Assembly: GCA_017995195.1 (NCBI GenBank)
Contig: JAGOJI010000009.1
Coordinates: 1-39,343 of the forward strand
Direction: 5' to 3'
Origin: Cloacibacterium sp.
GTDB lineage: Bacteria; Bacteroidota; Bacteroidia; Flavobacteriales; Weeksellaceae
DNA: 39,343 bases
Below, one piece after another: positions 25,950-35,264 of this stretch. A program made the translations under genes and the position numbers. Within the stretch, counting starts at the first letter, position 1. Every line of letters starts with the position of its first letter. The notes under the pieces are model-generated. The model saw only the letters and a program-made list of their open reading frames with translations, did not search any database and was not told the origin of the DNA.

Positions 25950-26717
25950 ATGCAAAGTAATTATCAAAAATTTTACGATTTACACCACCAAGAAAAACCA
26001 TTTCTCTTGGGAAATGTTTGGAATGTTCAAAGTGCGAAAGCGAACGAAAATGCGGGTTGCAAAGCTTTGGGAACTTCAAGTGCGGCAATTGCTTACTCAT
26101 TGGGTTATGAAGATGGCGAAATTATTCCTTTTGAAGAGTATTTCTTTATCATCAAAAAAATTGCAGAAAACACTCATCTTCCATTATCTGTAGACTTAGA
26201 ATCCGGTTTCAGCAAGGATATTGATAAGCTGTGTGACAAAGTTTTACAACTAAAAAATATTGGAGTAGTGGGAATTAACTTGGAAGACAGCATCGTAGAA
26301 AATGGTGAAAGAAAACTGATTGAAAAAGAAGAATTTTTAGAAAAATTGGAAGCCATTAGAAGTCTTGAAGCAGCATTTTTCATCAATGTTAGAATTGATA
26401 CATTTCTACTCAATCTTCCCAATAAAATGGAGGAAACCAAAACCAGAATTTCTTTCTATCAGGATTTTTGTGACGGAATTTTTCTGCCTTGTATTACTGA
26501 TGAAGATGAAATTTCTACGATTACCAATTTCACACAATTACCTCTAAATGTAATGTCTATGCCGAATTTACCGAACTTTGAAACCTTGAAAAATTTGGGT
26601 GTAAAAAGAATAAGCAGTGGTAATTTTCTTAACGATTTTATTTACAGGAATTTAGAAAAACAGAATCAGAAAATCATCATTCAACAAAATTTTAACTCAA
26701 TATTTGAAAATGCTTAA
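25950..26717 (+). CDS. Isocitrate lyase/PEP mutase family protein
   Basis: The protein is 255 aa with a single TIM-barrel domain of the ICL/PEPM superfamily. Visible family positions are FLLGNVWNVQSAKANENAG, GTSSAAIAYSLGYEDGE, the metal region SVDLESGF (where many members have DxDTGYG) and GINLEDS. The KKCGH catalytic loop of isocitrate lyases is absent, so it is not a glyoxylate-cycle enzyme. Members may cleave or rearrange C-C or C-P bonds of 2-hydroxy or oxo acids; the reaction here is unknown. It overlaps the DinB-family gene by 8 bp. Its promoter shares a motif with ada, suggesting induction by alkylation or a similar stress. Confidence 0.85.
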   Translation: MQSNYQKFYDLHHQEKPFLLGNVWNVQSAKANENAGCKALGTSSAAIAYSLGYEDGEIIPFEEYFFIIKKIAENTHLPLSVDLESGFSKDIDKLCDKVLQLKNIGVVGINLEDSIVENGERKLIEKEEFLEKLEAIRSLEAAFFINVRIDTFLLNLPNKMEETKTRISFYQDFCDGIFLPCITDEDEISTITNFTQLPLNVMSMPNLPNFETLKNLGVKRISSGNFLNDFIYRNLEKQNQKIIIQQNFNSIFENA

Positions 26718-27228
26718 TAAATCTGATATTGCTGTAATGCCCGAATATTTTGACAGGTATATCAATTTGGTAGAAGATGAAAATCTTTTGACTGCTTTTG
26801 AAAATTCTATCAACTTTCTTGAAAATTTAGATGTTCAAAAATTAACTCAACTTAAAGATAAAACCTACGAAGCAGAAAAATGGACCATCAATAAAATTGT
26901 TCAGCATATTACGGATATTGAAAGATTGTTGACTGCGGGAGTTTTGCGATTTGCGAGGGGAGAAAATTTCCACATTATAAGTTTCAACGAAGATGAGATG
27001 GCTAAAAACTCTAAAGCAAATCATAAAAATATTTCCAAAATAATTAGTGAATTAGTTTCGGTGCGGACATCAACTTTTGAGCTTTTCAAAACCTTTGATA
27101 GTGAAGATTTACAGAAAGTCGGCATCAATTGGAAATATGAAATTTCCGTTTTGGCAATGGGTTTCAACATTGTTGGTCATCAAATTCACCATTTCAATAT
27201 CATCAAAGAACGATATTGGAGTTTGTGA
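26710..27228 (+). CDS. DinB family protein
   Basis: The protein is 172 aa, starting at the ATG inside ATGCTTAA, which overlaps the preceding stop and suggests translational coupling. A four-helix bundle with metal-binding histidines is indicated by KIVQHITDIERLL and VGHQIHHFNIIKERY. DinB/YfiT-type proteins bind divalent metal, and some are bacillithiol- or other thiol-dependent transferases or hydrolases. The family was first noticed as damage-inducible in Bacillus. Pairing with the ICL/PEPM-family gene under an ada-like promoter fits a stress or detoxification role, but the substrate is unknown. Confidence 0.87.
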   Translation: MLNKSDIAVMPEYFDRYINLVEDENLLTAFENSINFLENLDVQKLTQLKDKTYEAEKWTINKIVQHITDIERLLTAGVLRFARGENFHIISFNEDEMAKNSKANHKNISKIISELVSVRTSTFELFKTFDSEDLQKVGINWKYEISVLAMGFNIVGHQIHHFNIIKERYWSL

Positions 27229-27242
27229 TTTTTTTTCTAACG

Positions 27243-27893
27243 TTAAGGTATTCAGTTAATTAAGAGAATGTTCAAGAAATCAATCAATTGATTTAGAATT
27301 AAATAACCTGAGAGTTCGGGATAAGATATTTAATCGCAACGGCAAACAAAGATATTTATTATATTGATTTTCAAATATTTAAGACAAACAAAGGCGTAAA
27401 ACTTATTGAAGTAAAACAAACTTTTGTATTTCTTTCTTAAACGAAGTGGCTTGGTTTATCTTAAAAAAAGCTAAAAATGATTGATTTCTTTGTTTGGCTT
27501 TGCGATAAAAAATAAAGTATTTATTTTCAATTGTTTGAAAATTAACACAGAATCTCAGCTTAAATACATTAAGAGGCTGTTTAAATTTTATTAAATAATT
27601 TTTTATGCACTTCCTTAATTTTTTTAATTTAAAATAAACTTTGTTTATTGCCTTTTTTAACATTAAGGCATTCAGTTAGTTAAGGAAAAAATTTAAGAAA
27701 TCAATAAATTGATTTAGAATTAAATACATTAAGCTAAATTGCCTTAAATTGGCTTCGCCGAACCTAAAGGTTTCTTAATGTTAAAAATATTTTACAAATT
27801 TAAGCAGGCTCTAAGCTAAATCGCCTTGATTTGGCTTCGCTGAACCTAAAGGTTTCCTAATGTTAAAATTTCTTTTCACACTTAAACATTCTC
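27243..27893. repeat. Older diverged MITE relative, split by a younger MITE
   Basis: Similarity to the 239-bp element is seen at 27243-27305 (TTAAGGTATTCAGTTAATTAA, then GAAATCAATCAATTGATTTAG) and again at 27812-27893. Possible ends are GAGAATGTTCAAG at 27264 and CTTAAACATTCTC at 27881-27893, complementary at 12 of 13 positions. The younger MITE at 27573-27811 lies inside it. No gene is supported between 27229 and 27931. Confidence 0.6.
27573..27811. mobile_element. MITE-like element, copy 1 (239 bp)
   Basis: It starts GAGGCTGTTTAAATTT and ends in AAATTTAAGCAGGCTC; the ends are near-perfect inverted repeats. It is flanked by the direct repeat TAA (27570-27572 and 27812-27814). It has the same length as, and is nearly identical to, 28630-28868. 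It encodes nothing. A 3-bp TNA duplication with GAG-type ends fits mobilisation by an IS5-group (IS1031-like) transposase, none of which is in this window. Confidence 0.85.
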
Positions 27894-27931
27894 ATAGGAA
27901 TTGATATTACTTAGAAAAATCGGATAAAAAA

Positions 27932-28390
27932 CTACTGAATAACATTCAAGGTGTTATAAAATTTACTCCTCTTAGTTGGAGCTATATTCATTTGAAAACC
28001 AAAAGTAACCCCTCTAAAATACTTTTCTTTATGAATAGGTAGTGCATAGCCCGTATTGAGCGACAGCATATTCAAAAGATTAAATCCTACCTGTGGCTCT
28101 ACTGCATAAGGATTAACTGATAGCCCCGCAAAGAAAAGACTACTATTTGAAAAAGCTCGAGCGATGTGGATTTCGGGTATAAATTTAGCATGACCATTAT
28201 TAGACGTATACAGCACCTGAACGCCAAGGTTAGTAGTGGCAACATTTCTGTCCGATAGTCTAAATTCAATCCCTGTACCCAACGCATTTCGTCCTAAATA
28301 GCGATAATTCACCGAAAATGCCATGTTATCAAGAATCTGAGCAGAGCCAATTCCGAAAACGAATAGAAAAAAGAAAGGAAAAATTTTCAT
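27932..28390 (-). CDS. Small exported beta-barrel-like protein, unknown
   Basis: The protein is 152 aa from the ATG at 28390. It has a signal peptide (MKIFPFFFLFVFGIGSAQ), then alternating hydrophobic/polar strands (MAFSVNYRYLGRNALGTGIEF, NLGVQVLYTS, HIARAFSNSSLFFAGLSVNP, LSLNTGYALPI, GVTFGFQMNIAP). This suggests a small outer-membrane barrel of about eight strands. I do not recognise a family. It lies alone between repeat-rich spacers, so it may be an accessory gene. The TTG-initiated reading at 28405 is less likely than the ATG. Confidence 0.65.
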   Translation of the reverse strand: MKIFPFFFLFVFGIGSAQILDNMAFSVNYRYLGRNALGTGIEFRLSDRNVATTNLGVQVLYTSNNGHAKFIPEIHIARAFSNSSLFFAGLSVNPYAVEPQVGFNLLNMLSLNTGYALPIHKEKYFRGVTFGFQMNIAPTKRSKFYNTLNVIQ

Positions 28391-28448
28391 CTGTTTATTT
28401 TTCAATTAATTGAAAATCAATTTATCACGCAAATGAGCAAAAATAATT

Positions 28449-28629
28449 AAGTAGCTAATAAAATTTAATCATATATTTTCTTTGGGCAGCTTTTCCGCCC
28501 TCCGTTCCCGCTTTTTTCTGAAAAATCCACAGCTTATTCCATTTCTTTTTTCAGAAAAAGAGCTCCACTCAGGTCGGGCTGCGACTAACAAACTGGCATA
28601 ATATATAGATAAATTATTTCCATTACTTA
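28449..28629. repeat. Second repeat family, copy 2
   Basis: It begins TAAGTAGCTAAT and ends CATTACTTA, and is similar to 23565-23712 at both ends. It has an extra central hairpin, CTTTTTTCTGAAAAA against TTTTTCAGAAAAAG (about 28511-28561). It abuts the MITE at 28630. Confidence 0.65.
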
Positions 28630-28868
28630 GAGGCTGTTTAAATTTTATTAAATAATTTTTTTATGCACTTCCTTAATTTTTTTAATTTAAAATAAACTTT
28701 GTTTATTGCCTTTTTTAACATTAAGGCATTCAGTTAGTTAAGGGAGAATTTAAGAAATCAATAAATTGATTTAGAATTAAATACATTAAGCTAAATTGCC
28801 TTAAATTGGCTTCGCCGAACCTAAAGGTTTCTTAATGTTAAAAATATTTTACAAATTTAAACAGGCTC
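28630..28868. mobile_element. MITE-like element, copy 2 (239 bp)
   Basis: It starts GAGGCTGTTTAAATTT and ends AAATTTAAACAGGCTC, with one mismatch between the 16-bp inverted ends. It is flanked by the direct repeat TTA (28627-28629 and 28869-28871). It is nearly identical to 27573-27811, including internal short hairpins GGCTTCGCC and AACCTAAAGGTT. Confidence 0.88.
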
Positions 28869-28871
28869 TTA

Positions 28872-29179
28872 GATATAAAAATAATAAAATTTAAGGTACA
28901 AGAAAATCAAAGATTTTCAATGTAACACAGACGTAGTCTGCGAACGTAGTTCATAAAAACTTTGCTCCTTAATAATATGGAGAATTCAAAAACAATTTAT
29001 TACGCCTTTGCGTAAAATAATTTTTAAATGCACAACAGGTTATAACTATTTTAGTACAGCAAGTCTATTTAGAAATTATATTTTTAAAATATTGATTACA
29101 AATTACTTATATAAATACAAAAATGACAAAAAAATACTTCGCCACAATACGTTCTCAAAATTAGGAAAATATTTCCACT
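28872..29179. other. AT-rich spacer, no gene seen
   Basis: There is no supportable open frame. A short palindrome AGACGTAGTCT with a repeated ACGTAGT lies near 28930-28953. Otherwise this is low-complexity sequence up to the ada operator motif. Confidence 0.6.
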
Positions 29180-29233
29180 AAAAATACTTGTCTATTTTTC
29201 GGTTGAACTACAAAACTTTTAAAACTAAATTTG
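29180..29233 (+). promoter_or_regulatory. Promoter and candidate Ada operator of ada
   Basis: The 31-bp motif at 29180-29210 contains CTTGTCTATTTTTCGGTTG, with -33 TTG at 29203-29205, a 20-bp spacer and -7 box TAAATTTG at 29226-29233. Every element has the same spacing as at 25880-25933. Autoregulation by Ada is the natural reading. Confidence 0.75.
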
Positions 29234-29261
29234 CATTCATCAATTATCATTCATCACTTAT
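29234..29261. repeat. Degenerate tandem heptamers in the ada leader
   Basis: Four 7-mers of the form CANTYAT (CATTCAT, CAATTAT, CATTCAT, CACTTAT) run in register between the -7 box and the ATG at 29260. Confidence 0.75.
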
Positions 29262-30303
29262 GAATTTGTCTCCCGAAATCATGTACAACGCTTCCTTCAA
29301 CAAAAATCCCGAATTTGAGGGCGTTTTTTGGATGGGCGTAAAAACCACAGGAATTTTTTGCCGACCCACTTGCACTGCGAGAAAACCAAAATTTGAAAAC
29401 GTAGAATTTTTTGAAAACACCAAAGACGCCATTTTGAAAGGCTATCGCCCCTGCAAAGTTTGCAAACCATTGGAAAACCCGAATGAAACCCCCGATTTCA
29501 TTCAAAATTTGTTGAATGAACTGACCGAAAATCCTGCCCTGAAATTCAAAGATTACGATTTGGTAAAACGCGGTTTGGAACCTGCAACCGTTCGCCGTTG
29601 GTTTTTGAAAAATCACGGCATGACGTTTCACGATTTTCAGAGAATGTTTAAAATAAATTCCGCTTTCAAAAAATTACAAAACGGCGAAAATGTGATTGAT
29701 GCGGCATTTGACAGCGGTTACGAAAGTTTGAGCGGATTTAATGAAAGTTTTAAAAACATTTTCGGAGTGTCGCCCAAAAACTCAAAAAACGAAAAAATCG
29801 TAGATTTAAAAAGAATTGAAACTCCACTGGGAACAATGATTGCCTGTGCCGACGAAAACGGGATTTGTATGCTGGAATTCTCCGACAGAAAAGCACTTCC
29901 AACAGAATTAAAGGAAATTTCAAAATATTTTAATGCCAATATCATTCAAGGAGAAAACAAGCATTTTAAAACGTTAGAAAAGGAACTTTCAGAATATTTT
30001 GAAGGAAAGCGAAAAGATTTCACCGTTCCACTTTCTCCGGTAGGAACAGATTTTCAGAAAAATGTTTGGGAAGTTTTACGCAAAATCCCTTACGGAACAA
30101 CGAGAAGCTATCAGGAACAGGCAAATATTTTAGGAAATCCAAAAGCAGTTCGTGCCGTTGCCAATGCGAATGGTTTAAACAAAATTTCCATCATCATTCC
30201 TTGTCACAGAGTGATTGGAAGCGACGGGAAACTCACAGGTTACGGCGGCGGAATTTGGCGGAAACAGAAACTTTTAGAGTTGGAAAAAGCGATTCTCTTT
30301 TAA
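29260..30303 (+). CDS. ada: Ada: bifunctional DNA alkylation repair protein and regulator
   Basis: The protein is 347 aa from the ATG at 29260 (29281 is also possible; 29188 lies upstream of the promoter). The N-terminal Ada zinc domain has Cys34, Cys38, Cys65 and Cys68, with the same spacing as E. coli Cys38/42/69/72. Cys34 would accept methyl groups from phosphotriesters and switch on activation. An AraC-type HTH follows (ATVRRWFLKNHGMTFHDFQR, VIDAAFDSGYESLSGFNESF). The C-terminal O6-methylguanine methyltransferase has its acceptor Cys315 in PCHRVIG. Both repair activities and the regulator function look intact. It probably controls itself and the gene pair at 25950. Confidence 0.95.
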   Translation: MNLSPEIMYNASFNKNPEFEGVFWMGVKTTGIFCRPTCTARKPKFENVEFFENTKDAILKGYRPCKVCKPLENPNETPDFIQNLLNELTENPALKFKDYDLVKRGLEPATVRRWFLKNHGMTFHDFQRMFKINSAFKKLQNGENVIDAAFDSGYESLSGFNESFKNIFGVSPKNSKNEKIVDLKRIETPLGTMIACADENGICMLEFSDRKALPTELKEISKYFNANIIQGENKHFKTLEKELSEYFEGKRKDFTVPLSPVGTDFQKNVWEVLRKIPYGTTRSYQEQANILGNPKAVRAVANANGLNKISIIIPCHRVIGSDGKLTGYGGGIWRKQKLLELEKAILF

Positions 30304-30396
30304 CACAAAGTCACAAAGCTTACACGAAAAGGACACAATTTTCCGAGTTAGTTTTCATAAATTTGTGAACCTACAGAAACCTTGTGTCTTTGTGTT
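30303..30396. repeat. Octamer-like inverted spacer between ada and GNAT gene
   Basis: ACACAAAG and TCACAAAG (30303-30318) are mirrored as an inverted copy by CTTGTGTC and TTTGTGTT (30381-30396), with about 62 bp between. This could form a long-range hairpin in the transcript. No T-run follows immediately. Confidence 0.55.
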
Positions 30397-30409
30397 TAAA
30401 AATAGTTTT

Positions 30410-30937
30410 ATGGAATTTTCAATTCAACCAACTTTAGAAAACCAAAACGTTATCCTACAGCCTTTGCAAGAATCTGATTTTGAGAGGCTTTATGAAGTAG
30501 CTTCTGACCCTTTGGTTTGGGAACAGCATCCCAACAAAAACCGTTTTGAAAGGGAAGCTTTCAAGAATTATTTTGAAGGTGCAATGATTTCGGAAGGAGC
30601 TTTTTTGATTATTGACAAAGAAAGTGGGGAAGTTGCAGGAAGCACAAGGTTTTACGCTTATGATGAGGACGAAAATTCCATTTTCATTGGCTATACTTTT
30701 TACGGCAGAAAATTTTGGGGTTCAAAGCTTAATCCGCAAGTGAAAAAACTGATGTTGGATTATATTTTTCAGTACGTTGATTTGGTAAAATTTCACGTAG
30801 GAGCAGAAAATTGGCGTTCCAGAACAGCAATGGAACGATTAGGTGCAGAATACAGAGGCGAAATTTCTGTTGCTTATCACGGAGAACCGAACCGCGAAAA
30901 TGTTGAATATTGGATAAGAAAAGAGGAGTGGTTATAG
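30410..30937 (+). CDS. GNAT family N-acetyltransferase (RimJ/RimL-like)
   Basis: The protein is 175 aa from the ATG at 30410; earlier in-frame codons lie in spacer DNA. It opens with the RimL-type pattern NVILQPLQESDFERLYEVASDPLVWEQHP. It contains the strand pair GAFLIIDKESGEVAGSTRFYAYD and IFIGYTFYGRKFWG, and the acetyl-CoA/ending pattern KFHVGAENWRSRTAMERLGAEYRG. It probably acetylates a protein N-terminus or a small amine; the substrate is unknown. It follows ada on the same strand after 106 bp, and read-through from the ada promoter is possible. Confidence 0.88.
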   Translation: MEFSIQPTLENQNVILQPLQESDFERLYEVASDPLVWEQHPNKNRFEREAFKNYFEGAMISEGAFLIIDKESGEVAGSTRFYAYDEDENSIFIGYTFYGRKFWGSKLNPQVKKLMLDYIFQYVDLVKFHVGAENWRSRTAMERLGAEYRGEISVAYHGEPNRENVEYWIRKEEWL

Positions 30938-31000
30938 TATTTGTTTTCTTCTTCGTTGCTTAAATTTGAGTCTAATACCTTACTTTCTAACCTCAAAAAT

Positions 31001-31336
31001 TTATCTTTTCTCCAAGGCTTCTCCTTCAAAATAAATTCCACTCCAGCCCGACTGCATGAAGTTTCGGATATTCTGATGATCTTCTCCTTCGGGATTTTGC
31101 AAAACATCTTTTCTATAGAAATCACCAAAAAGATGTAACGTTTGCTCCACAGTCAAATTTAGTTTTTTAGCAAAGCTAAAAATTTTACAAGACCCGTTGT
31201 TTTGGTTAACCTCATTCACTGTATTTCCATTGCTAAATTTTGTCGGTGTAAAATCATAATGCTCATCAATATAAGCAATAACCTCAGTAAACAAAATAGT
31301 CTCAGGCGAGTTTTTTATTTGATGTAATAAATCCAT
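31001..31336 (-). CDS. HopJ-family protein
   Basis: The protein is 111 aa and matches the HopJ type III effector family pattern: FTPTKFSNGNTVNE, GSCKIFSFAKKLNLTVEQTLHLFGDFYR, PEGEDHQNIRNFM and GWSGIYFEG. The family is named after a Pseudomonas syringae protein, but most members are housekeeping-like proteins in bacteria without type III secretion. There is no sign of such a system here. Function unknown. It is convergent with the GNAT gene, and the stop lies 63 bp from that gene's stop with no clear terminator between. Confidence 0.85.
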   Translation of the reverse strand: MDLLHQIKNSPETILFTEVIAYIDEHYDFTPTKFSNGNTVNEVNQNNGSCKIFSFAKKLNLTVEQTLHLFGDFYRKDVLQNPEGEDHQNIRNFMQSGWSGIYFEGEALEKR

Positions 31337-31360
31337 TTTATTTTTTTTTCAAAAATAATA

Positions 31361-31390
31361 AAAAAACACCCTCAAAATATGAGGGTGTTT
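31361..31390 (-). terminator. Intrinsic terminator after the OmpA gene
   Basis: The 11-bp stem AAACACCCTCA / TGAGGGTGTTT (31364-31374 and 31380-31390) is followed on the minus strand by a U-tract from the A-run at 31361-31366. It lies 24 bp past the stop at 31414. Confidence 0.92.
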
Positions 31391-31413
31391 CTATATTTAG
31401 AAAAAACTATTGA

Positions 31414-32883
31414 TTATTTTTTCTTTTTTACTGCTTTTTTAACTTTCGCTCTTTTGATTGCTTTTTTAACAGCAGGAACGTCAGATTTTTGCAATGCATC
31501 CCAATCAGCACCAGAAACGTATTTTACTTCTACTTTTCTATCAGCTAATCTTTCTGCATCAGAAGCTGTTTCAGGTACTTTAGCAAATGCTTCACCAACA
31601 CCTTTAGACTTCAATTGGTTAGCAGCAACTCCTCTCGCTTCTAAAGCAGCAACTACAGATGCAGCTCTTTCTCTAGATAGTTTCAAGTTGTAAGCATCGT
31701 TTCCTTTTTTGTCGGTATGACCAACTAATAAGAAAGTACCTCCATTAGATTCTTTGATTACTTTAGCAGCCTCATCTAATTTAGGAGCAGCTTCTGGTCT
31801 CAAAGTAGCCTTGTTAAAGTTGAATAAGATATTTTTCAAAGCTAATTCTGCTTCACCAGCAAATGCTTCTTGTGGCTTAGGACATCCGTTGTATTCTTTC
31901 AATCCAGGAACTGTAGGACATGCATCATCTTTATCAAGGATACCGTCACCATCTGTATCTGGCCAAGGACAACCGTTGTTAGCTGCTGGACCTGCTACTG
32001 TAGGACATTGATCGTCTTTATCAAGAACACCATCTCCATCAGTATCTGGCCAAGGACAACCTTGGTTATCAGCAGGACCTGCTACTTCAGGACACTTATC
32101 GTCTTTATCAGGAATACCATCTCCATCGGTATCAGGACATCCTTGGAATTGAGCTAAACCAAATGTATCTGGACAAAGATCGTCTTTATCTAAGATACCG
32201 TCTTTATCTCTATCTGTATTACCAAATCTGAATAAGATAGATGCAGAACCATGCCAGAAGTTAGCAATGTTAGATTTATCAATAGGTGTAGTTACGTAAT
32301 CTCCTTGAAGACCAAGACCGAAGTTTTTAGTCAACCAGAAGTTAGATCCTAAACCTCCTGCTACAGTAAAGTGGTCTTTTCTTCTTTGAGTGTAAGGCTC
32401 ACCAGAGAACCCTTGAAAAACTTCACCTCTAAAGTTTGGAGGTGTCGGGAAGCTAACACCAGAATAATCGTGTCTCATGTAGTTTCCACCGATTCTTAAG
32501 TACGGATCAAACCAAGAATTTTCGTTCCAAAGACCGTTGAATTTAAACTGAAGACCAAGACCAGTCATCAAGAAAAATTCTTTATCCATCCCAATTCTCT
32601 TGTTATCAACATTACCCACAGAAGTCTGCCAATCAAGTACGAAATACTTGTTAAGGTTTCTTGCAACAGTTAATTTAGATAAAGGTGGAGTAATTGTGTA
32701 ACTTGGTAAATGCAAACCTGTTTTGAAGTTGGTCAATGATTCCCAAAGATCTCCTTTAACAGCTTTGTGATTTACTCCATGAGCACCTACACCAATTAAC
32801 CAAGGGTTACTTGTTGTTTGTGCAGAAACAGTAGTGGCAATTGTAAGTGCCAATGCTGAAATTCCTAATTTTAGATTTTTCAT
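31414..32883 (-). CDS. OmpA-family outer membrane protein with TSP3 repeats
   Basis: The protein is 489 aa. A signal peptide (MKNLKLGISALALTIATTVSAQ) precedes an eight-stranded-type barrel at about 23-220. Four calcium-binding TSP3 repeats (DTDGDGIPDKDDKCP type) follow at about 222-335. The OmpA peptidoglycan-binding domain is at about 345-460 (LVGHTDKKGNDAYNLKLSRERA, DRKVEVKYV). The tail is strongly basic (KRAKVKKAVKKKK), which is less common and may add contact with peptidoglycan or nucleic acid. It is likely an abundant porin-like structural protein (P60/OprF type) of the envelope. It has a long AT-rich leader and a strong terminator. Confidence 0.95.
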   Translation of the reverse strand: MKNLKLGISALALTIATTVSAQTTSNPWLIGVGAHGVNHKAVKGDLWESLTNFKTGLHLPSYTITPPLSKLTVARNLNKYFVLDWQTSVGNVDNKRIGMDKEFFLMTGLGLQFKFNGLWNENSWFDPYLRIGGNYMRHDYSGVSFPTPPNFRGEVFQGFSGEPYTQRRKDHFTVAGGLGSNFWLTKNFGLGLQGDYVTTPIDKSNIANFWHGSASILFRFGNTDRDKDGILDKDDLCPDTFGLAQFQGCPDTDGDGIPDKDDKCPEVAGPADNQGCPWPDTDGDGVLDKDDQCPTVAGPAANNGCPWPDTDGDGILDKDDACPTVPGLKEYNGCPKPQEAFAGEAELALKNILFNFNKATLRPEAAPKLDEAAKVIKESNGGTFLLVGHTDKKGNDAYNLKLSRERAASVVAALEARGVAANQLKSKGVGEAFAKVPETASDAERLADRKVEVKYVSGADWDALQKSDVPAVKKAIKRAKVKKAVKKKK

Positions 32884-32958
32884 AGATTAAATGATTAAAT
32901 AATTAAATATAATTTATATGCAAAATAAACACAAAATATCTTTATATACAAGCGTTTT

Positions 32959-33417
32959 TTAACTTTTCTTCATTATTCTGTCTAAATTTCGCTTGTTTTC
33001 TCTGTCTTTTATCGCTTCTCTTTTGTCAAAAAGTTTTTTTCCTCTTCCCAAAGCAATCAGCAACTTAGCTTTGCCCTTGTCATTAATGTACAACTTTAGA
33101 GGAATTATGGTATTGCCTACATCTTTGGTTTTTTTTTCCAATTTTGTCAATTCCCTTTTGTGTAATAGCAATTTTCGTTCTCTTTTTATTTTATGATTAT
33201 AAAAAGTCCCCAGTTTATATTCATCAATCGTCATATTAATTACAAAAAGTTCTCCGTTGATAAATTGGCAAAAACTTTCGGTAATAGAAGCTTTAGAAGA
33301 ACGCAATGCTTTTATCTCGGTTCCTTTGAGAACCATTCCTGCTTCATATTCTTCCAAAATCTCATACTCAAACCTCGCTCGTTTGTTTAGAATATTGATT
33401 GACTTTTCTATCTTCAT
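32959..33417 (-). CDS. smpB: SsrA-binding protein SmpB
   Basis: The protein is 152 aa, the usual size. It has the oligonucleotide-binding core (RARFEYEILEEYEAGMVLKGTEIKALR, LFVINMTIDEYK) and the basic C-terminal tail (GRGKKLFDKREAIKDRENKRNLDRIMKK) that enters the ribosomal mRNA channel. It delivers tmRNA to stalled ribosomes for trans-translation. No ssrA gene is seen in this window. It is 75 bp upstream of the OmpA gene start on the same strand. Confidence 0.97.
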   Translation of the reverse strand: MKIEKSINILNKRARFEYEILEEYEAGMVLKGTEIKALRSSKASITESFCQFINGELFVINMTIDEYKLGTFYNHKIKRERKLLLHKRELTKLEKKTKDVGNTIIPLKLYINDKGKAKLLIALGRGKKLFDKREAIKDRENKRNLDRIMKKS

Positions 33418-33475
33418 TTCTTATAGGCAAATGTCACAAAACTTATTCATTAACATTTTATATAATTTAAGTTAA

Positions 33476-35236
<1,761 letters not shown>

Positions 35237-35264
35237 AAGATTCATTTGTACCAACAATTATTAA

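Noticed and set aside
27403-27663. 86-aa minus-strand open frame
   Set aside because: It lies in MITE and relic repeat DNA, is lysine- and phenylalanine-rich as expected from AT-rich sequence, and has no recognisable domain.
28497-28610. Integron attC-like site
   Set aside because: ACTAACAAAC near the end recalls a core site, but the RYYYAAC and GTTRRRY cores do not fit and no integrase is near.
28926-28953. Short palindrome AGACGTAGTCT with repeated ACGTAGT as an operator
   Set aside because: It is far from any gene start and too short to separate from chance in this spacer.
31001-31336. Type III secreted effector
   Set aside because: Only the family name suggests it; there is no secretion apparatus or effector context.
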